Source: Microvirga guangxiensis
GTDB lineage: Bacteria > Pseudomonadota > Alphaproteobacteria > Rhizobiales > Beijerinckiaceae
NCBI RefSeq assembly: GCF_900102135.1
Contig: NZ_FMVJ01000014.1
Span: 1-64,000, forward strand
DNA length: 64,000 bases
Reading direction: 5' to 3'
In this document: one piece after another, positions 1-8,821 of the stretch
How the letters are laid out: every line of letters begins with the position of its first letter
Position numbering within the stretch: position 1 is the first letter of the stretch
Notes under the pieces: model-generated
Seen by the model: the letters and a program-made list of their open reading frames with translations, nothing else
Told to the model about the DNA's origin: nothing
Databases searched by the model: none
Program-made: the position numbers and the translations under genes

Positions 1-1688
1 CCCGTCTCCACCAGACGGCGCACCTCCGAGTCGATCTTCTGCGCGGTCGCCTCCGACACGTTCTGCTGACGCCCCATCTGCATCCCCAGAAACACCTCGT
101 CCTGGTTCTCGCCATAGGCCACCGTGCCAAGCTCAGGGCTGAACCCCCACTTGGTCACCATCATCCGCGCCAGACGCGTCGCCTGCTCAATGTCCGACTG
201 CGCCCCCGACGTCACCTTCTCCTTGCCAAAAATCATCTCCTCGGCAATGCGCCCGCCCATCATGATCGCCAGACGCGACGTCATCTGCTCAAAGCTCATC
301 GACAGCTTGTCGCGCTCCGGCAGCTGCATCACCATGCCCAGCGCCCGCCCGCGCGGAATGATCGTGGCCTTGTGCACCGGATCGGTCGCCGGCACGTTCA
401 GCGCCACGATGGCATGGCCCGCCTCATGGTAGGCCGTCAGGCGCTTCTCGTCGTCGGTCATCACCAGGGTGCGCCGCTCGGCGCCCATCATCACCTTGTC
501 CTTGGCGTCCTCGAACTCCTTCATGGTCACGATGCGCTTGCCGCGCCGCGCCGCCAGAAGCGCCGCCTCGTTGACCAGGTTCATCAGGTCAGCGCCCGAG
601 AAGCCGGGCGTGCCGCGGGCAATCACCTTCAGGTCCACGTCGGGCGCCAGCGGCACCTTGCGCACGTGCACCCGCAGGATCTTCTCGCGACCGGTCACGT
701 CCGGGTTGGGCACCACGATCTGGCGGTCGAAGCGGCCCGGGCGCAGAAGCGCCGGATCGAGCACGTCGGGCCGGTTGGTGGCGGCGATGATGATGATGCC
801 CTCGTTGGCCTCAAAGCCGTCCATCTCGACAAGAAGCTGGTTGAGGGTCTGCTCGCGCTCGTCGTTGCCGCCGCCCAGGCCCGCGCCGCGATGGCGGCCG
901 ACCGCGTCGATCTCGTCGATGAAGATGATGCAGGGCGCGTTCTTCTTGGCCTGCTCGAACATGTCGCGCACGCGCGAGGCGCCCACGCCCACGAACATCT
1001 CGACGAAGTCGGAGCCGGAGATGGTGAAGAAGGGCACGTTGGCCTCGCCGGCGACCGCGCGGGCGGTGAGCGTCTTGCCGGTGCCGGGCGGGCCGACGAG
1101 GAGCACGCCGCGGGGGATGCGCCCGCCGAGGCGCTGGAACTTCTGCGGGTCGCGCAGGAACTCCACCACCTCCTGCAAGTCCTCCTTCGCCTCGTCAATC
1201 CCCGCAACATCGTCAAACGTGACAGGAGTTTCCGGCTTAATCAGGCGCGCGCGCGACTTGCCCACGGAGAGCAGGCCGCCGCCTCCGCCCTGCTGGCCCA
1301 TTGCCTTGCGCGACATCCAGACCACGATACCGATCATCAGCGCGAACGGCAGCAGAGACAGCAGCAGGCTGCCCAGCAGGCTCGGGCGCGGCGGCGGCTC
1401 GGCCTTGATAGCGACGCCCTTCTGCTGCAGCTGCGCGATCAGATCTGCGCCTTGCGGGACGTAGGTCGTGACACGAGCGCCGGTCGAGCGCTCAGCCACG
1501 ACTTCCTGTCCTTGGATCGTAACCGAGCGGATCTCGCCCTGATCCACCGCTGTGACGAAGGCGGAATAGGGAAGCTGCTCAGCCTGGGGTGCCGCCGTGT
1601 TCTGGAAATAGAACATCGACAGCATGATCATGACCGCAGCCGCGATCGCAAAAGCGCGAAAATTGGATGCGGTGTTCGGGTTGTTCAT
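1..1688 (-). CDS. ftsH: ATP-dependent zinc metalloprotease FtsH (3' end outside window)
   Basis: Membrane-anchored AAA+ protease that extracts and degrades membrane and short-lived cytosolic proteins. Reading leftward from the ATG at 1688 gives about 562 codons without a stop, so the C-terminus lies beyond the window. A first membrane segment (about residues 10-27) is followed by a periplasmic region and a second segment (about 105-122). The AAA module has Walker A GPPGTGKT near residue 200, Walker B IFIDEID, and the second region of homology [20 protein letters not shown]. The zinc site HEAGH is near residue 419. Family identity is unambiguous. Upstream on the same strand is the DUF4112 gene, with a 42-base gap. 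Confidence 0.98.
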   Translation of the reverse strand, partial: MNNPNTASNFRAFAIAAAVMIMLSMFYFQNTAAPQAEQLPYSAFVTAVDQGEIRSVTIQGQEVVAERSTGARVTTYVPQGADLIAQLQQKGVAIKAEPPPRPSLLGSLLLSLLPFALMIGIVVWMSRKAMGQQGGGGGLLSVGKSRARLIKPETPVTFDDVAGIDEAKEDLQEVVEFLRDPQKFQRLGGRIPRGVLLVGPPGTGKTLTARAVAGEANVPFFTISGSDFVEMFVGVGASRVRDMFEQAKKNAPCIIFIDEIDAVGRHRGAGLGGGNDEREQTLNQLLVEMDGFEANEGIIIIAATNRPDVLDPALLRPGRFDRQIVVPNPDVTGREKILRVHVRKVPLAPDVDLKVIARGTPGFSGADLMNLVNEAALLAARRGKRIVTMKEFEDAKDKVMMGAERRTLVMTDDEKRLTAYHEAGHAIVALNVPATDPVHKATIIPRGRALGMVMQLPERDKLSMSFEQMTSRLAIMMGGRIAEEMIFGKEKVTSGAQSDIEQATRLARMMVTKWGFSPELGTVAYGENQDEVFLGMQMGRQQNVSEATAQKIDSEVRRLVET

Positions 1689-1730
1689 CTCTGTACTTTC
1701 TGAACGGTCAAGAGAACAGGTGAGTTATCG

Positions 1731-2138
1731 TCAGCGCTGGATAGGGCTTGCCATGGGGTGCGCCTTGTCCAAATGCCTGCGAAGAAGATCCATGTTGCGC
1801 AGATTCGAGCGGTAGAAGGCATCGCCGACCCAGCCTACCACAGGGATTGCACTGATCACGAAGTCGACGCCGACGTGTCCGACCATGCGCAGGAGAGTGG
1901 GGAGCGGCACACCGAGACGGCGGGCTTCCCAGATCAGATAGGCCGACATGCCTTTCGAAGTCAGCAGACCTACGCCTGGAACGAGATTCAAAAGTGCGTC
2001 CGCGCCGAAGCGGATATTCGTTCCTGGAACGCGAATGGCGCTGTCGAGTAGCCTCGCCAGGGCGTCGAGACGCGCTCGGGTCTCGACGGCACGATAAGAC
2101 GTGTCTCCCAAGGAGGAGGCGTAAGAGTAAGACGTCAC
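1731..2138 (-). CDS. DUF4112 family membrane protein
   Basis: 135-residue protein matching the DUF4112 family, which has no established function. Two hydrophobic stretches (about residues 44-70 and 88-106) are rich in Gly, Pro and Val, including NLVPGVGLLTSKG and ISAIPVVGWVGDAF, as is typical of this family. The start is a GTG with GGGAG seven bases upstream. Its 5' region carries a hairpin-rich element also found upstream of the nearby terC gene (see 2189-2245), so the two may share control. It sits just upstream of ftsH on the same strand, and cotranscription is possible. Family assignment is good; function is unknown. Confidence 0.85.
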   Translation of the reverse strand: MTSYSYASSLGDTSYRAVETRARLDALARLLDSAIRVPGTNIRFGADALLNLVPGVGLLTSKGMSAYLIWEARRLGVPLPTLLRMVGHVGVDFVISAIPVVGWVGDAFYRSNLRNMDLLRRHLDKAHPMASPIQR

Positions 2139-2188
2139 AATCGTCTCCCAGATGCGGAGCCAGCCTTATGCTGCTCCTCAGGTGAGAG

Positions 2189-2245
2189 AGTCCGACATCG
2201 CAGCCTGCTCCAGGCTGCCAGAGGGTCCCGGACCCTGGTACTCCC
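2189..2245 (-). promoter_or_regulatory. Structured leader element, copy 1 (upstream of DUF4112)
   Basis: Shares three blocks with the element at 3529-3580, written on the + strand: AGTCCGACATCGCAGC, GCTGCCAGAGGG and CCTGGTAC. Between the blocks are two hairpins, 2200-2207 with 2211-2218 (8 bp, 3-base loop) and 2223-2227 with 2231-2235. The bases inside the stems differ from copy 2 but still pair, as expected of a conserved RNA. It ends 50 bases before the GTG of the DUF4112 gene. A cis-regulatory RNA is the best inference. I recall an alphaproteobacterial terC RNA motif in the literature but cannot confirm that this matches it. Confidence 0.6.
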
Positions 2246-2313
2246 AAGGTGGGGATGGAACGTTTCAAGTTCAAGATTGATCCGCCATTCTCCAGGGCTG
2301 GGAGATCTTGTTC

Positions 2314-2577
2314 CTAACGATGCTCGATAATGGTGTATTCCGCATCGATCACGCCATCATCTCTCTGGCGCTGCTGTGCTTGGCGCAGTTTGCGGCGGAT
2401 GTAGAAATGCAGGGCAATTCCGCCGACGAGCATCACGGGAAGCACAATGAAGAGGCCGACCAGCATGATGGCGGTGATAACAAGCGCCGCAAGAACGAAG
2501 ACGGCGAGCTTGATCATCATGCCCCAAAACTGGCCGAGGCCGGCTCTGGTGTTCCCTGAGGCATAGACGATCCGCAT
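2314..2577 (-). CDS. Small single-span membrane protein, unknown function
   Basis: 87 residues from the ATG at 2577, chosen over a longer reading to 2640 because AAGGAGA lies just upstream of it. One long hydrophobic stretch (about residues 20-57, possibly two close helices) is followed by a basic segment RRKLRQAQQRQ and an acidic, hydrophilic tail. I do not recognise a family. It lies between the DUF4112 and terC genes, with a hairpin separating it from terC. It could be an accessory of either neighbour, but nothing in the sequence shows this. Confidence 0.7.
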   Translation of the reverse strand: MRIVYASGNTRAGLGQFWGMMIKLAVFVLAALVITAIMLVGLFIVLPVMLVGGIALHFYIRRKLRQAQQRQRDDGVIDAEYTIIEHR

Positions 2578-2661
2578 AAAAGGTCTCCTTGGCTCCCGGA
2601 ATGACGCAATTACCAACATATGTTGACGAAGGTGCCCCACGACAATGGCGAGGAGGGCGGA

Positions 2662-2691
2662 CGGCTCCCTTTCGGGTTCGAAAGGGAGCCG
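2662..2691 (-). terminator. Hairpin terminator after terC
   Basis: Perfect inverted repeat with arms of 12-13 bases (2662-2674 and 2679-2691) and a 4-base loop, 17 bases past the terC stop codon. There is no clear T-run on the minus strand, so it may act as a terminator or as a 3'-end stabiliser. Confidence 0.6.
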
Positions 2692-2707
2692 CCATTCGCG
2701 TTAAGGC

Positions 2708-3364
2708 TTACCCGCCGTTAATCAGCGGCCAAACCTCGAGTGCCCCGCGATAGATCATCTCAAGGGACACGTAGAGGATGATGGCGAGGCCGACATAGGC
2801 AATCCAACGGTGGCGCTGGAGGAGACGGGCAATGAAGCTTGCCGCAATGCCCATGAGGGCGATGGACAGGATCAGGCCGAAGATCAGCACGTTGGGGTGC
2901 TCTCGTGCTGCGCCTGCAACGGCAAGCACGTTGTCCAAGGACATGGACACGTCGGCAACAACGATCTGCCAGGCCGCCTGCGCAAAGGTCTTGCGCGGTG
3001 CGGTGCCTGCGATCTTGCCATCCTGATCGATGTCGCGCCCTTCCAGCGCTTCCTCGCCCTGGATCTCTTCAGCGTGGCTGATACGCAACTCACGCCACAT
3101 CTTCCAGCAGACCCATAGCAGGAGGATGCCGCCCGCGAGCAGCAGGCCCACGATCTGAAGAAGTTGGGTCGTTGCGGCCGCAAAGACGATACGCAGCGCC
3201 GTGGCGGCGACGATGCCGATCAGGATGGCTTTGGCGCGCTGCTCCTTGGGCAGGCCAGCGGCTGCCAGACCGATGACGATGGCGTTGTCGCCCGCAAGCA
3301 CCAGGTCGATCATGATGACCTGGAGAAGGGCGGTTAGGGCTTCCGATGTGAAGAATTCGCTCAT
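2708..3364 (-). CDS. TerC-family integral membrane protein (YjbE-type)
   Basis: 218-residue polytopic membrane protein of the TerC/Alx superfamily. Members studied elsewhere export manganese or protect against metal stress; the substrate here is inferred. The signature acidic motifs are visible: DLVLAGDNAIVIGLA at residues 20-34 and VVADVSMSLDNVLAVAG at 135-151, with D20, D26, D138 and D144 the likely ion-binding positions. A long hydrophilic loop (about 95-125, acidic) splits the two halves. The ATG has GGGAG upstream. The structured element at 3529-3580 lies 164 bases upstream and a hairpin follows the gene. A metal-responsive leader would fit the family. Confidence 0.9.
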   Translation of the reverse strand: MSEFFTSEALTALLQVIMIDLVLAGDNAIVIGLAAAGLPKEQRAKAILIGIVAATALRIVFAAATTQLLQIVGLLLAGGILLLWVCWKMWRELRISHAEEIQGEEALEGRDIDQDGKIAGTAPRKTFAQAAWQIVVADVSMSLDNVLAVAGAAREHPNVLIFGLILSIALMGIAASFIARLLQRHRWIAYVGLAIILYVSLEMIYRGALEVWPLINGG

Positions 3365-3528
3365 GTGGCTCCCATTCTCATGAACAGGGCGCCCCTCATG
3401 ACCTCTGGATTAACCGCTCCACAATCCACGCAGCATCGCACGACCACTGGCATATCGAGGCAATGGAGATCGCTGTGAGGATTACGGTCGGTTGAGCGTC
3501 ATGAGCCAGGCCACCCAATTGAATGTCC

Positions 3529-3580
3529 AGTCCGACATCGCAGCTCGCAGGAGCTGCCAGAGGGGCCCGGCCTGGTACCC
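3529..3580 (-). promoter_or_regulatory. Structured leader element, copy 2 (upstream of terC)
   Basis: Same conserved blocks as 2189-2245. The main hairpin is 3540-3546 with 3551-3557 (7 bp, loop GCAG). The second stem region is GC-rich and differs in sequence from copy 1. In this copy CCGACA, 5' of the element on the minus strand, could also pair with the 3' TGTCGG to close the structure. The remainder of the 420-base gap between terC and pepT shows no coding sequence I can support. Confidence 0.6.
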
Positions 3581-3784
3581 ACGCTGTAAAGCTGTCGGCG
3601 AAAATTCACAAGTCCGTTAGCGAACTTTATTCACTAGCAACTGAAGCTCGCGCCTTCGAAGATCATGCTCTCAATATTCCAGGACCCAACGCCCGATATC
3701 GATGCGGCCCATCCCAGATCTGTCGGCTCATGACCCGCGAACAATGTCGGTGCCTCGGGGAGGAGGTGCTAATGCAGGGAGGTC

Positions 3785-5020
3785 CTATGCACGCTCTTCC
3801 CAGAGCTTGGCGAGCTCGACGATGGTGCTCACTGCCTTTTCCATGTCCTGGCTGCTGACGAACTCCAGCGGTGAATGGAAGGCGTGGCCTCCGGCGAAGA
3901 TGTTGGCGCAGGGCAGGCCCATGAAAGAGAGGCGTGAGCCGTCCGTGCCGCCGCGGATGCTGCCGCGCACGGGCTTCATGCCAGCCCGGCTGATGGCTTC
4001 CATCGCATACTCAACGATCTCTGGATGCTGGTCGAGCACCACCTTCATGTTGCGGTACTGCTCTCTGACCCTGAAGGTATAGCTGGAACCGGGATAGCTC
4101 TCCATGACGTCCTGGGTGATCTTTTCCAGCAGGGCCTCTTTCGTCTTCAGGCCTTCTTCGGTGAAATCGCGGATGATGAAGCCCAGGTGCGCTTTTTCCA
4201 TTACACCGGAAGCACTTGTGGGGTGAATGAACCCAACGCGATCTTTCGTCGTTTCAGGCGCCATGTCTTTCGGCAATCGGGCGATGATGTCTCCCGCAAT
4301 CCTGATAGCGTTTTCCATCTTGCCGTAGGCGAAGCCAGGATGGATCGCGACGCCCTTGAGCGTGATGTCCACCGCATCTGCCGAGAAGCTCTCGTCCTCA
4401 ATGGTGCCTGCGGTCTCGCCGTCCATCGTGTAGCCGAAATCAGCTCCAAGCTTCTTGAGGTCCACCTTGTCGACCCCACGGCCGATCTCCTCATCCGGGG
4501 TGAAGAGAATGCGGATCGCCCCATGCTTGATCTCGGGATTTTTTATCAGGAATTCCGCTGCCGTCACGATCTCGGCAATGCCCGCCTTGTCGTCGGCGCC
4601 GAGCAGGGTGGTGCCGTCCGACGTGACGATATCATGGCCGATCAGGTCCTTCAGAACAGGGTGATCGGCAACCCGGATGATTTGAGTGGCATCACCCGGC
4701 AGTCGGATGTCGCCGCCCTGGTAATTCCTCACAACCTGCGGCTTCACGTTGGTGCCTGAAAAGTCCGGCGCGGTGTCCATGTGGGCACAGAAGCAGATGA
4801 CCGGCACATTGTTCTTCGGCGTGTTCGACGGGATGGTCGCATAGACATAGCCGTGTTCGTCGAGATGCGCATCGGAGATGCCGATGCCGATGAGTTCTTC
4901 GACCAGAAGGCGGCCAAGATTTTTCTGCTTCTCTGTCGAAGGCTGGCTTGGGGACTCGGCGTCTGACTGCGTGTCGATAACGACATAACGGAGAAAACGG
5001 TCGGTGACGGTGGCAGCCAT
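3785..5020 (-). CDS. pepT: Peptidase T (tripeptide aminopeptidase)
   Basis: M20-family zinc exopeptidase that removes the N-terminal residue from tripeptides in the cytosol. The ATG at 5020 gives 411 residues, the usual length; a reading extended to 5086 would add 22 residues not expected in the family. Motifs include HMDTAPD at residues 80-86 (metal ligand and catalytic Asp), GADDKAGIAEI (bridging Asp), FTPDEEIGRG (catalytic Glu and metal ligand) and RGGTDGSRLSFMGLP near the C-terminus, with the last His in GGHAFHSPLEF. It is divergent from the YigZ-like gene and probably monocistronic. Confidence 0.95.
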   Translation of the reverse strand: MAATVTDRFLRYVVIDTQSDAESPSQPSTEKQKNLGRLLVEELIGIGISDAHLDEHGYVYATIPSNTPKNNVPVICFCAHMDTAPDFSGTNVKPQVVRNYQGGDIRLPGDATQIIRVADHPVLKDLIGHDIVTSDGTTLLGADDKAGIAEIVTAAEFLIKNPEIKHGAIRILFTPDEEIGRGVDKVDLKKLGADFGYTMDGETAGTIEDESFSADAVDITLKGVAIHPGFAYGKMENAIRIAGDIIARLPKDMAPETTKDRVGFIHPTSASGVMEKAHLGFIIRDFTEEGLKTKEALLEKITQDVMESYPGSSYTFRVREQYRNMKVVLDQHPEIVEYAMEAISRAGMKPVRGSIRGGTDGSRLSFMGLPCANIFAGGHAFHSPLEFVSSQDMEKAVSTIVELAKLWEERA

Positions 5021-5141
5021 AGGATGTGACCCGATTGATAAAAGCAGGGGGACTTTTAGCGAGGTATGGCTGTCTCGTGAAGCCATTCATCGGAGACTTC
5101 GCCACCTTGCTCGGATGGCCCTTAGGGCGCTATGTGGTCAC

Positions 5142-5732
5142 ATGTTCACGCTTGAGCGCGCCACATCCCTGGAGCAGATCATCAAGAAAAGCCGGTTTGT
5201 CGCCATGGCCGGGCCGATTGCGAGCGAGCAGGCGGCAAAGGCATTCATCGCGGCTCACTCGGATCCCACAGCCAATCATAATTGTTGGGCTTGGCGTGTA
5301 GGTCAGGGCTATCGTTCCAGTGACGATGGAGAGCCCAGCGGCACGGCTGGCAAACCGATCCTGCAAGCGATCGACTGGCTTCAGCTTGATAATATTGCCG
5401 TTGTGGTAACCCGGTGGTTCGGCGGTATTCTTCTTGGAAGCGGCGGCCTTATCAGGGCTTATGGGGGGACTGCTGCAGCTTGCCTGCGCACGGCGACACT
5501 GATTGAGATCGTCGCTGTCCAGGACGCGACCATCGTCACATCGTTTTCCGATCTCGCCCTCGTCAAGGCGCGACTTGGCAATATCGCGGGCGTCCAAATT
5601 TCGAGTGAGAGCTTTACGGAAACGGGTTCGATCATCAAGGCGTCATTGCCCGAGTCTGCCGCTCAACAGATCGTTCAAATGCTGACGGATATGACCAGCG
5701 GACGAGTTTCCATTTCTCTCAGCGAAAGCTGA
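5142..5732 (+). CDS. YigZ/IMPACT family protein
   Basis: 196 residues from the ATG at 5142. The family N-terminus (FTLERATSLEQIIKKSRFVA) begins right there, so longer upstream readings are unlikely. Hallmarks are DDGEPSGTAGKPIL at residues 61-74 and TRWFGGILLGSGGLIRAYG at 90-108. Bacterial YigZ and eukaryotic IMPACT share this UPF0029 fold plus a ferredoxin-like C-terminal domain. The molecular role is not firmly established, though a link to translation or the ribosome is often suggested. It is divergent from pepT, with a 121-base shared gap. Confidence 0.92.
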   Translation: MFTLERATSLEQIIKKSRFVAMAGPIASEQAAKAFIAAHSDPTANHNCWAWRVGQGYRSSDDGEPSGTAGKPILQAIDWLQLDNIAVVVTRWFGGILLGSGGLIRAYGGTAAACLRTATLIEIVAVQDATIVTSFSDLALVKARLGNIAGVQISSESFTETGSIIKASLPESAAQQIVQMLTDMTSGRVSISLSES

Positions 5733-5994
5733 AGGTCTGCGCATAGCTTTCGAGTTAAGTAACAGACAAAGTTTTCAAGAAACATAGAGCGCACTAATCC
5801 TTGCCTAAAGCTGAGCATTAGACGCTCGAATTTATATGTTATTAAGTTTTAAGTGCTGCTATTCTCATTGATATGTAATAAATTCACTAATACGGAATGA
5901 TTACTCACGATTGGACAATTTTCGGAACAGTAAATGTCTTTTGGATTTCTTTAGAGCAGGGGTTTGGAAAACCGCTGTCTAAAGGAGAGTGGGT
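5733..5994. other. AT-rich intergenic region
   Basis: 262 bases between the YigZ-like gene and the repeat protein, visibly richer in A+T than the rest of the window, especially 5760-5950. No open frame with a ribosome binding site is seen apart from the one serving the next gene. It probably holds the promoter of the repeat protein, but no convincing -35/-10 pair stands out. Confidence 0.6.
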
Positions 5995-7059
5995 ATGAAT
6001 GTGTCTTCGTTATTGGCAAGACGCAAAGAAGTTCTGTGCGGCGTCGCAGTATTGGCGGCTTTATGCATGCTTCCGCAGCCATCTGAAGCTCAGGCAGGTG
6101 GATCGCGGGGCAGTCCGGATGGCGGATCGCGAAGCAGCCCGGATGGAGGCTCTGGAAGCAGTTCGAATGAAGGATCGAGGAGCCGCGGGGGACTTGGTGT
6201 TGGAGTTGGCCTTGGCAGCGGCGGGTTGGGTGTTGGTGTCAGCCTCGGCGGCTCTGGCGGCATCAATGCCGGTGTGGGCGCCAATCTCGGTGGGTCCCGA
6301 GGTATCGGTGCAGGCGTTGGTGCGTCGGTAGGCGGGTCGAGAGGTGTCAACGCAGGCGTTGGCGCGAGCGTCGGCGGGTCTAGAGGCGTCAATGCTGGTG
6401 TCGGCGCCAATGTCGGCGGTTCAAGCGGGGTGAGCGCAATCGGTGGTGCCAGCATCGGCGGATCCGATGGTGTGAATGCAGGTCTCGGCGCCAATGTCGG
6501 CGGCTCGAATGGCGTCAATGCAGCGGTTGGTGCCAGTGTTGGCGGATCGCGCGGCGTGAATGCCGGTGTCGGCGCGAATGTCGGTGGATCCGGGGGAGTT
6601 ACGGCGGGCCTGGGCGCTTCGGTAGGCGGCTCGAATGGTATCAATGCGGGCGTCGGCGCCAATGTCGGCGGCTCAAGCGGAGTTGATGTCGGTGTCGGAG
6701 TTGGAATAGGCGGCTCGGGCAATACCGGTGGTGGCGGTACTGGGGGCAATCCAGGGAATGGTAACGGTGGCGGTGTCATCGGGCAGCCCAATACACCTGG
6801 TCAGCCGAGCACGCCGGCTCTGCCCGGTATCGATCAGCCTGGCACCCGCCCGCCAACGGGTGTCGTGACCAATCCCATCACGGGACCAGCGCGCAATCCC
6901 ATCTCCCAGACCCGAGTCGCTGCAGAATGGAACTCGATGAGCGCCCGTGAAAAAGCGCAGCTGCGCAGATCTTGCGCCGGTGTGCTGTCTTCTCCGGCGG
7001 GTTTTGAAGCCGACATGGTCGCCCTGTGTCAGTTCGTGAGCCGCGTTTCCTCACGATAA
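5995..7059 (+). CDS. Secreted glycine-rich tandem-repeat protein
   Basis: 354 residues from an ATG with AAGGAG seven bases upstream. A Sec signal peptide ends near SEAQA (about residue 34). A Gly/Ser/Asn-rich linker follows, then about eleven imperfect 14-residue repeats of the type GGSRGVNAGVGASV (about residues 70-245), encoded by 42-base DNA repeats. After a Gly/Pro-rich spacer comes a compact C-terminal segment (about 300-354) with two cysteines (RRSCAGV and ALCQFV), which could form a disulfide. I recognise no family. The regular GxNAGVGAxVGGS pattern suggests a stacked beta or polyglycine-type fold, as in some adhesins or ice-binding proteins, but that is speculation. Confidence 0.85.
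   Translation: MNVSSLLARRKEVLCGVAVLAALCMLPQPSEAQAGGSRGSPDGGSRSSPDGGSGSSSNEGSRSRGGLGVGVGLGSGGLGVGVSLGGSGGINAGVGANLGGSRGIGAGVGASVGGSRGVNAGVGASVGGSRGVNAGVGANVGGSSGVSAIGGASIGGSDGVNAGLGANVGGSNGVNAAVGASVGGSRGVNAGVGANVGGSGGVTAGLGASVGGSNGINAGVGANVGGSSGVDVGVGVGIGGSGNTGGGGTGGNPGNGNGGGVIGQPNTPGQPSTPALPGIDQPGTRPPTGVVTNPITGPARNPISQTRVAAEWNSMSAREKAQLRRSCAGVLSSPAGFEADMVALCQFVSRVSSR
6240..6715 (+). repeat. Tandem 42-bp coding repeats
   Basis: Imperfect 42-base units encoding GGSxGVNAGVGAxV, within the secreted repeat protein. Third codon positions vary more than the amino acids do, pointing to an older array kept by selection on the protein rather than a fresh slippage event. Boundaries are approximate. Confidence 0.8.
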
Positions 7060-7113
7060 TCAGCGGTATGAGCGGAGGCATTGCTTCCGCTCATGCTTTC
7101 TGGACCGAGAAAA

Positions 7114-7137
7114 ATGAAGCGCCAAGAGGCGCTTCAT
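7114..7137 (-). terminator. Rho-independent terminator of the ABC permease gene
   Basis: GAAGCGCC/GGCGCTTC arms with a 4-base loop, followed on the minus strand by TTTTTC. It is well placed 29 bases after the permease stop codon. A second hairpin at about 7067-7093 (ATGAGCGGA...TCCGCTCAT) probably ends the plus-strand repeat-protein transcript. Confidence 0.8.
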
Positions 7138-7165
7138 CTGATCGTTCGTCTTCATGAGCATAAGG

Positions 7166-8821
7166 TCATAGAAGCGCGCTCTCCTTCCTGCCAGACAGAT
7201 GGAATGCCGCATAGACCGCTGCCACTGTCATGGTCAGGAGAATTGTCGAGAGGGCTGATGCGGTACCATATTCGCCGTCCATAACCGAGAGATAGATGCG
7301 CACCGGCATGGTGATGGTGCTGCCTACATAAAGCACCAGAGACGACGAAAGCTCATTCATGGCTGTGACGAAGCTCATGAGCGCGCCAGCCATGATGCCC
7401 GGCACGATCAGGGGCACCGTCACTTTCAGGAATGCCTTGCCCGGCGAGTAGCCGAGGCTCACAGCTGCATCCTCCAGGTTGGGGCCGACCTGCTTCAACG
7501 CAGCCGCCACCGAACGGGCCGAGTAGGGCAGGCGCCGGACGAAAACCGCCATGATGATGATGAGGCCGGTTCCGGTCAGAGCGAGCGGCGGTTCATTGAA
7601 GCGGGTGATGAAGGCGATGCCCATGACGATGCCCGGCACCACGTAAGGCACCATGAGAAGGGCATCGAGCGCGCCGGTGGCAATGCCGGGCCTGCGCGAG
7701 ATCAGGTAGCCGATCAGGGTTCCGGTGATGACGATGGCAACCACCGCGATGGAAGAGAAGATCAGCGTGTTCCAGATCGGGTCGGAAACCGTCGAGATGA
7801 CGCGCTCGTAGCTCTGGAGGCTCAAACCCGGCTGAAACACCGGACCGCTGGTGCGGCGGAACGAGAACAGTACCACGATAATGGCTGGCAAGGCGCCGAT
7901 GAGCACGATTGCATAGGCCAGAACGTGAAGGCCAAGCGCTTTGAGCCCATGGGCGCGCTTGCGCTCCGGCTTCTTGATCAGGTTGCTGTGGTAGACGTTC
8001 TTGCGAAGAACCCAGCGTTGGCCAAATACGACGATCATCGACAGAATGATCAGCACGATGCTGAGCGCCGAAGCCATTCCGGGGTTGCCGCCCACTTCGC
8101 TGCCGTAGAGGTTGAAGGCTTCCGTCGCCAGCACGTTGAAGTCGCGTCCGATGATCCGCGGAGTGCCGAAATCTGCAATCGAAAGAACGAAGGTGAGAAG
8201 AGCGCTTGCGGAGATCGCAGGCAGGATCAGCGGGAACGTGATCGTAAACAGGCGCTTCGTTGGAGAGACGCCAAGGCTCTCTGCCGCCTCTTCCACGGAG
8301 CGGTTGATCGCTGCGAGTGCTCCCGACGTGATCAGAAAGACGTGCGGGAAGAATTTGAAGGCAAAGACCAGGATAACACCTGCAGCGCCGTAGAGCGGCG
8401 GAATGGATATGCCGATGGTTGCGAGCCCCTTGCGCACGACGCCACTCGCGCCGAACAGCACGATCCACGCATAAGCCCCGATGAAGGGTGGTGACACTAG
8501 AGCCACCACGGCAAGCGTCTGGATGAGCGCACGGCCGTAGATGTGAAACCGTGTCGTCACGAAAGCGAGAGTCACGCCGAGAATGAGCGCTCCGGCCATG
8601 CCGCCGAAGCCGGCAAGGAGCGTATTGCCGATGGCTCGCTGATAAGCCTTTATGGTGGCAATCTGAACATAGTGAGTGAGGGAGAACGCTCCCGTCTCAT
8701 TATCGATCAGGCTGGCGTGCAGGACCGACGAGAGTGGCCAGATCAACAGCGCAATCAGAATGACCCAGGCCGCGATGAGCACGAAGGTCCAGATGTCGAA
8801 GCGCATTCGCCTTTTCATCAT
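7166..8821 (-). CDS. ABC transporter permease, fused two-domain (FbpB/AfuB type)
   Basis: 551-residue inner-membrane permease with about 12 helices made of two BPD_transp_1 halves. Each half has an EAA loop that docks the ATPase: EEAAESLGVSPTKRLF near residue 187 and LEDAAVSLGYSPGKAFL near 455. The fused layout is typical of ferric-iron (FbpB), hexose-phosphate (AfuB) and aminoethylphosphonate importers. Its ATG overlaps the stop of the ATPase gene by 4 bases, so the two are translationally coupled. The binding protein is encoded divergently at 10003. Substrate cannot be fixed from the permease. Confidence 0.92.
   Translation of the reverse strand: MMKRRMRFDIWTFVLIAAWVILIALLIWPLSSVLHASLIDNETGAFSLTHYVQIATIKAYQRAIGNTLLAGFGGMAGALILGVTLAFVTTRFHIYGRALIQTLAVVALVSPPFIGAYAWIVLFGASGVVRKGLATIGISIPPLYGAAGVILVFAFKFFPHVFLITSGALAAINRSVEEAAESLGVSPTKRLFTITFPLILPAISASALLTFVLSIADFGTPRIIGRDFNVLATEAFNLYGSEVGGNPGMASALSIVLIILSMIVVFGQRWVLRKNVYHSNLIKKPERKRAHGLKALGLHVLAYAIVLIGALPAIIVVLFSFRRTSGPVFQPGLSLQSYERVISTVSDPIWNTLIFSSIAVVAIVITGTLIGYLISRRPGIATGALDALLMVPYVVPGIVMGIAFITRFNEPPLALTGTGLIIIMAVFVRRLPYSARSVAAALKQVGPNLEDAAVSLGYSPGKAFLKVTVPLIVPGIMAGALMSFVTAMNELSSSLVLYVGSTITMPVRIYLSVMDGEYGTASALSTILLTMTVAAVYAAFHLSGRKESALL

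Noticed and set aside
372-1703. 443-codon plus-strand open frame across ftsH
   Set aside because: FtsH motifs are unmistakable on the minus strand. This frame is a His/Arg/Ala-rich shadow.
6240-6715. Regular 42-base repeats considered as a CRISPR array
   Set aside because: Units are contiguous, in frame and lack unique spacers. They encode a protein repeat.
6090-6791. Proline-rich 233-codon minus-strand frame (PxPPxPTP repeats)
   Set aside because: It is the antisense reading of the glycine-rich repeats. No start signal or ribosome binding site.
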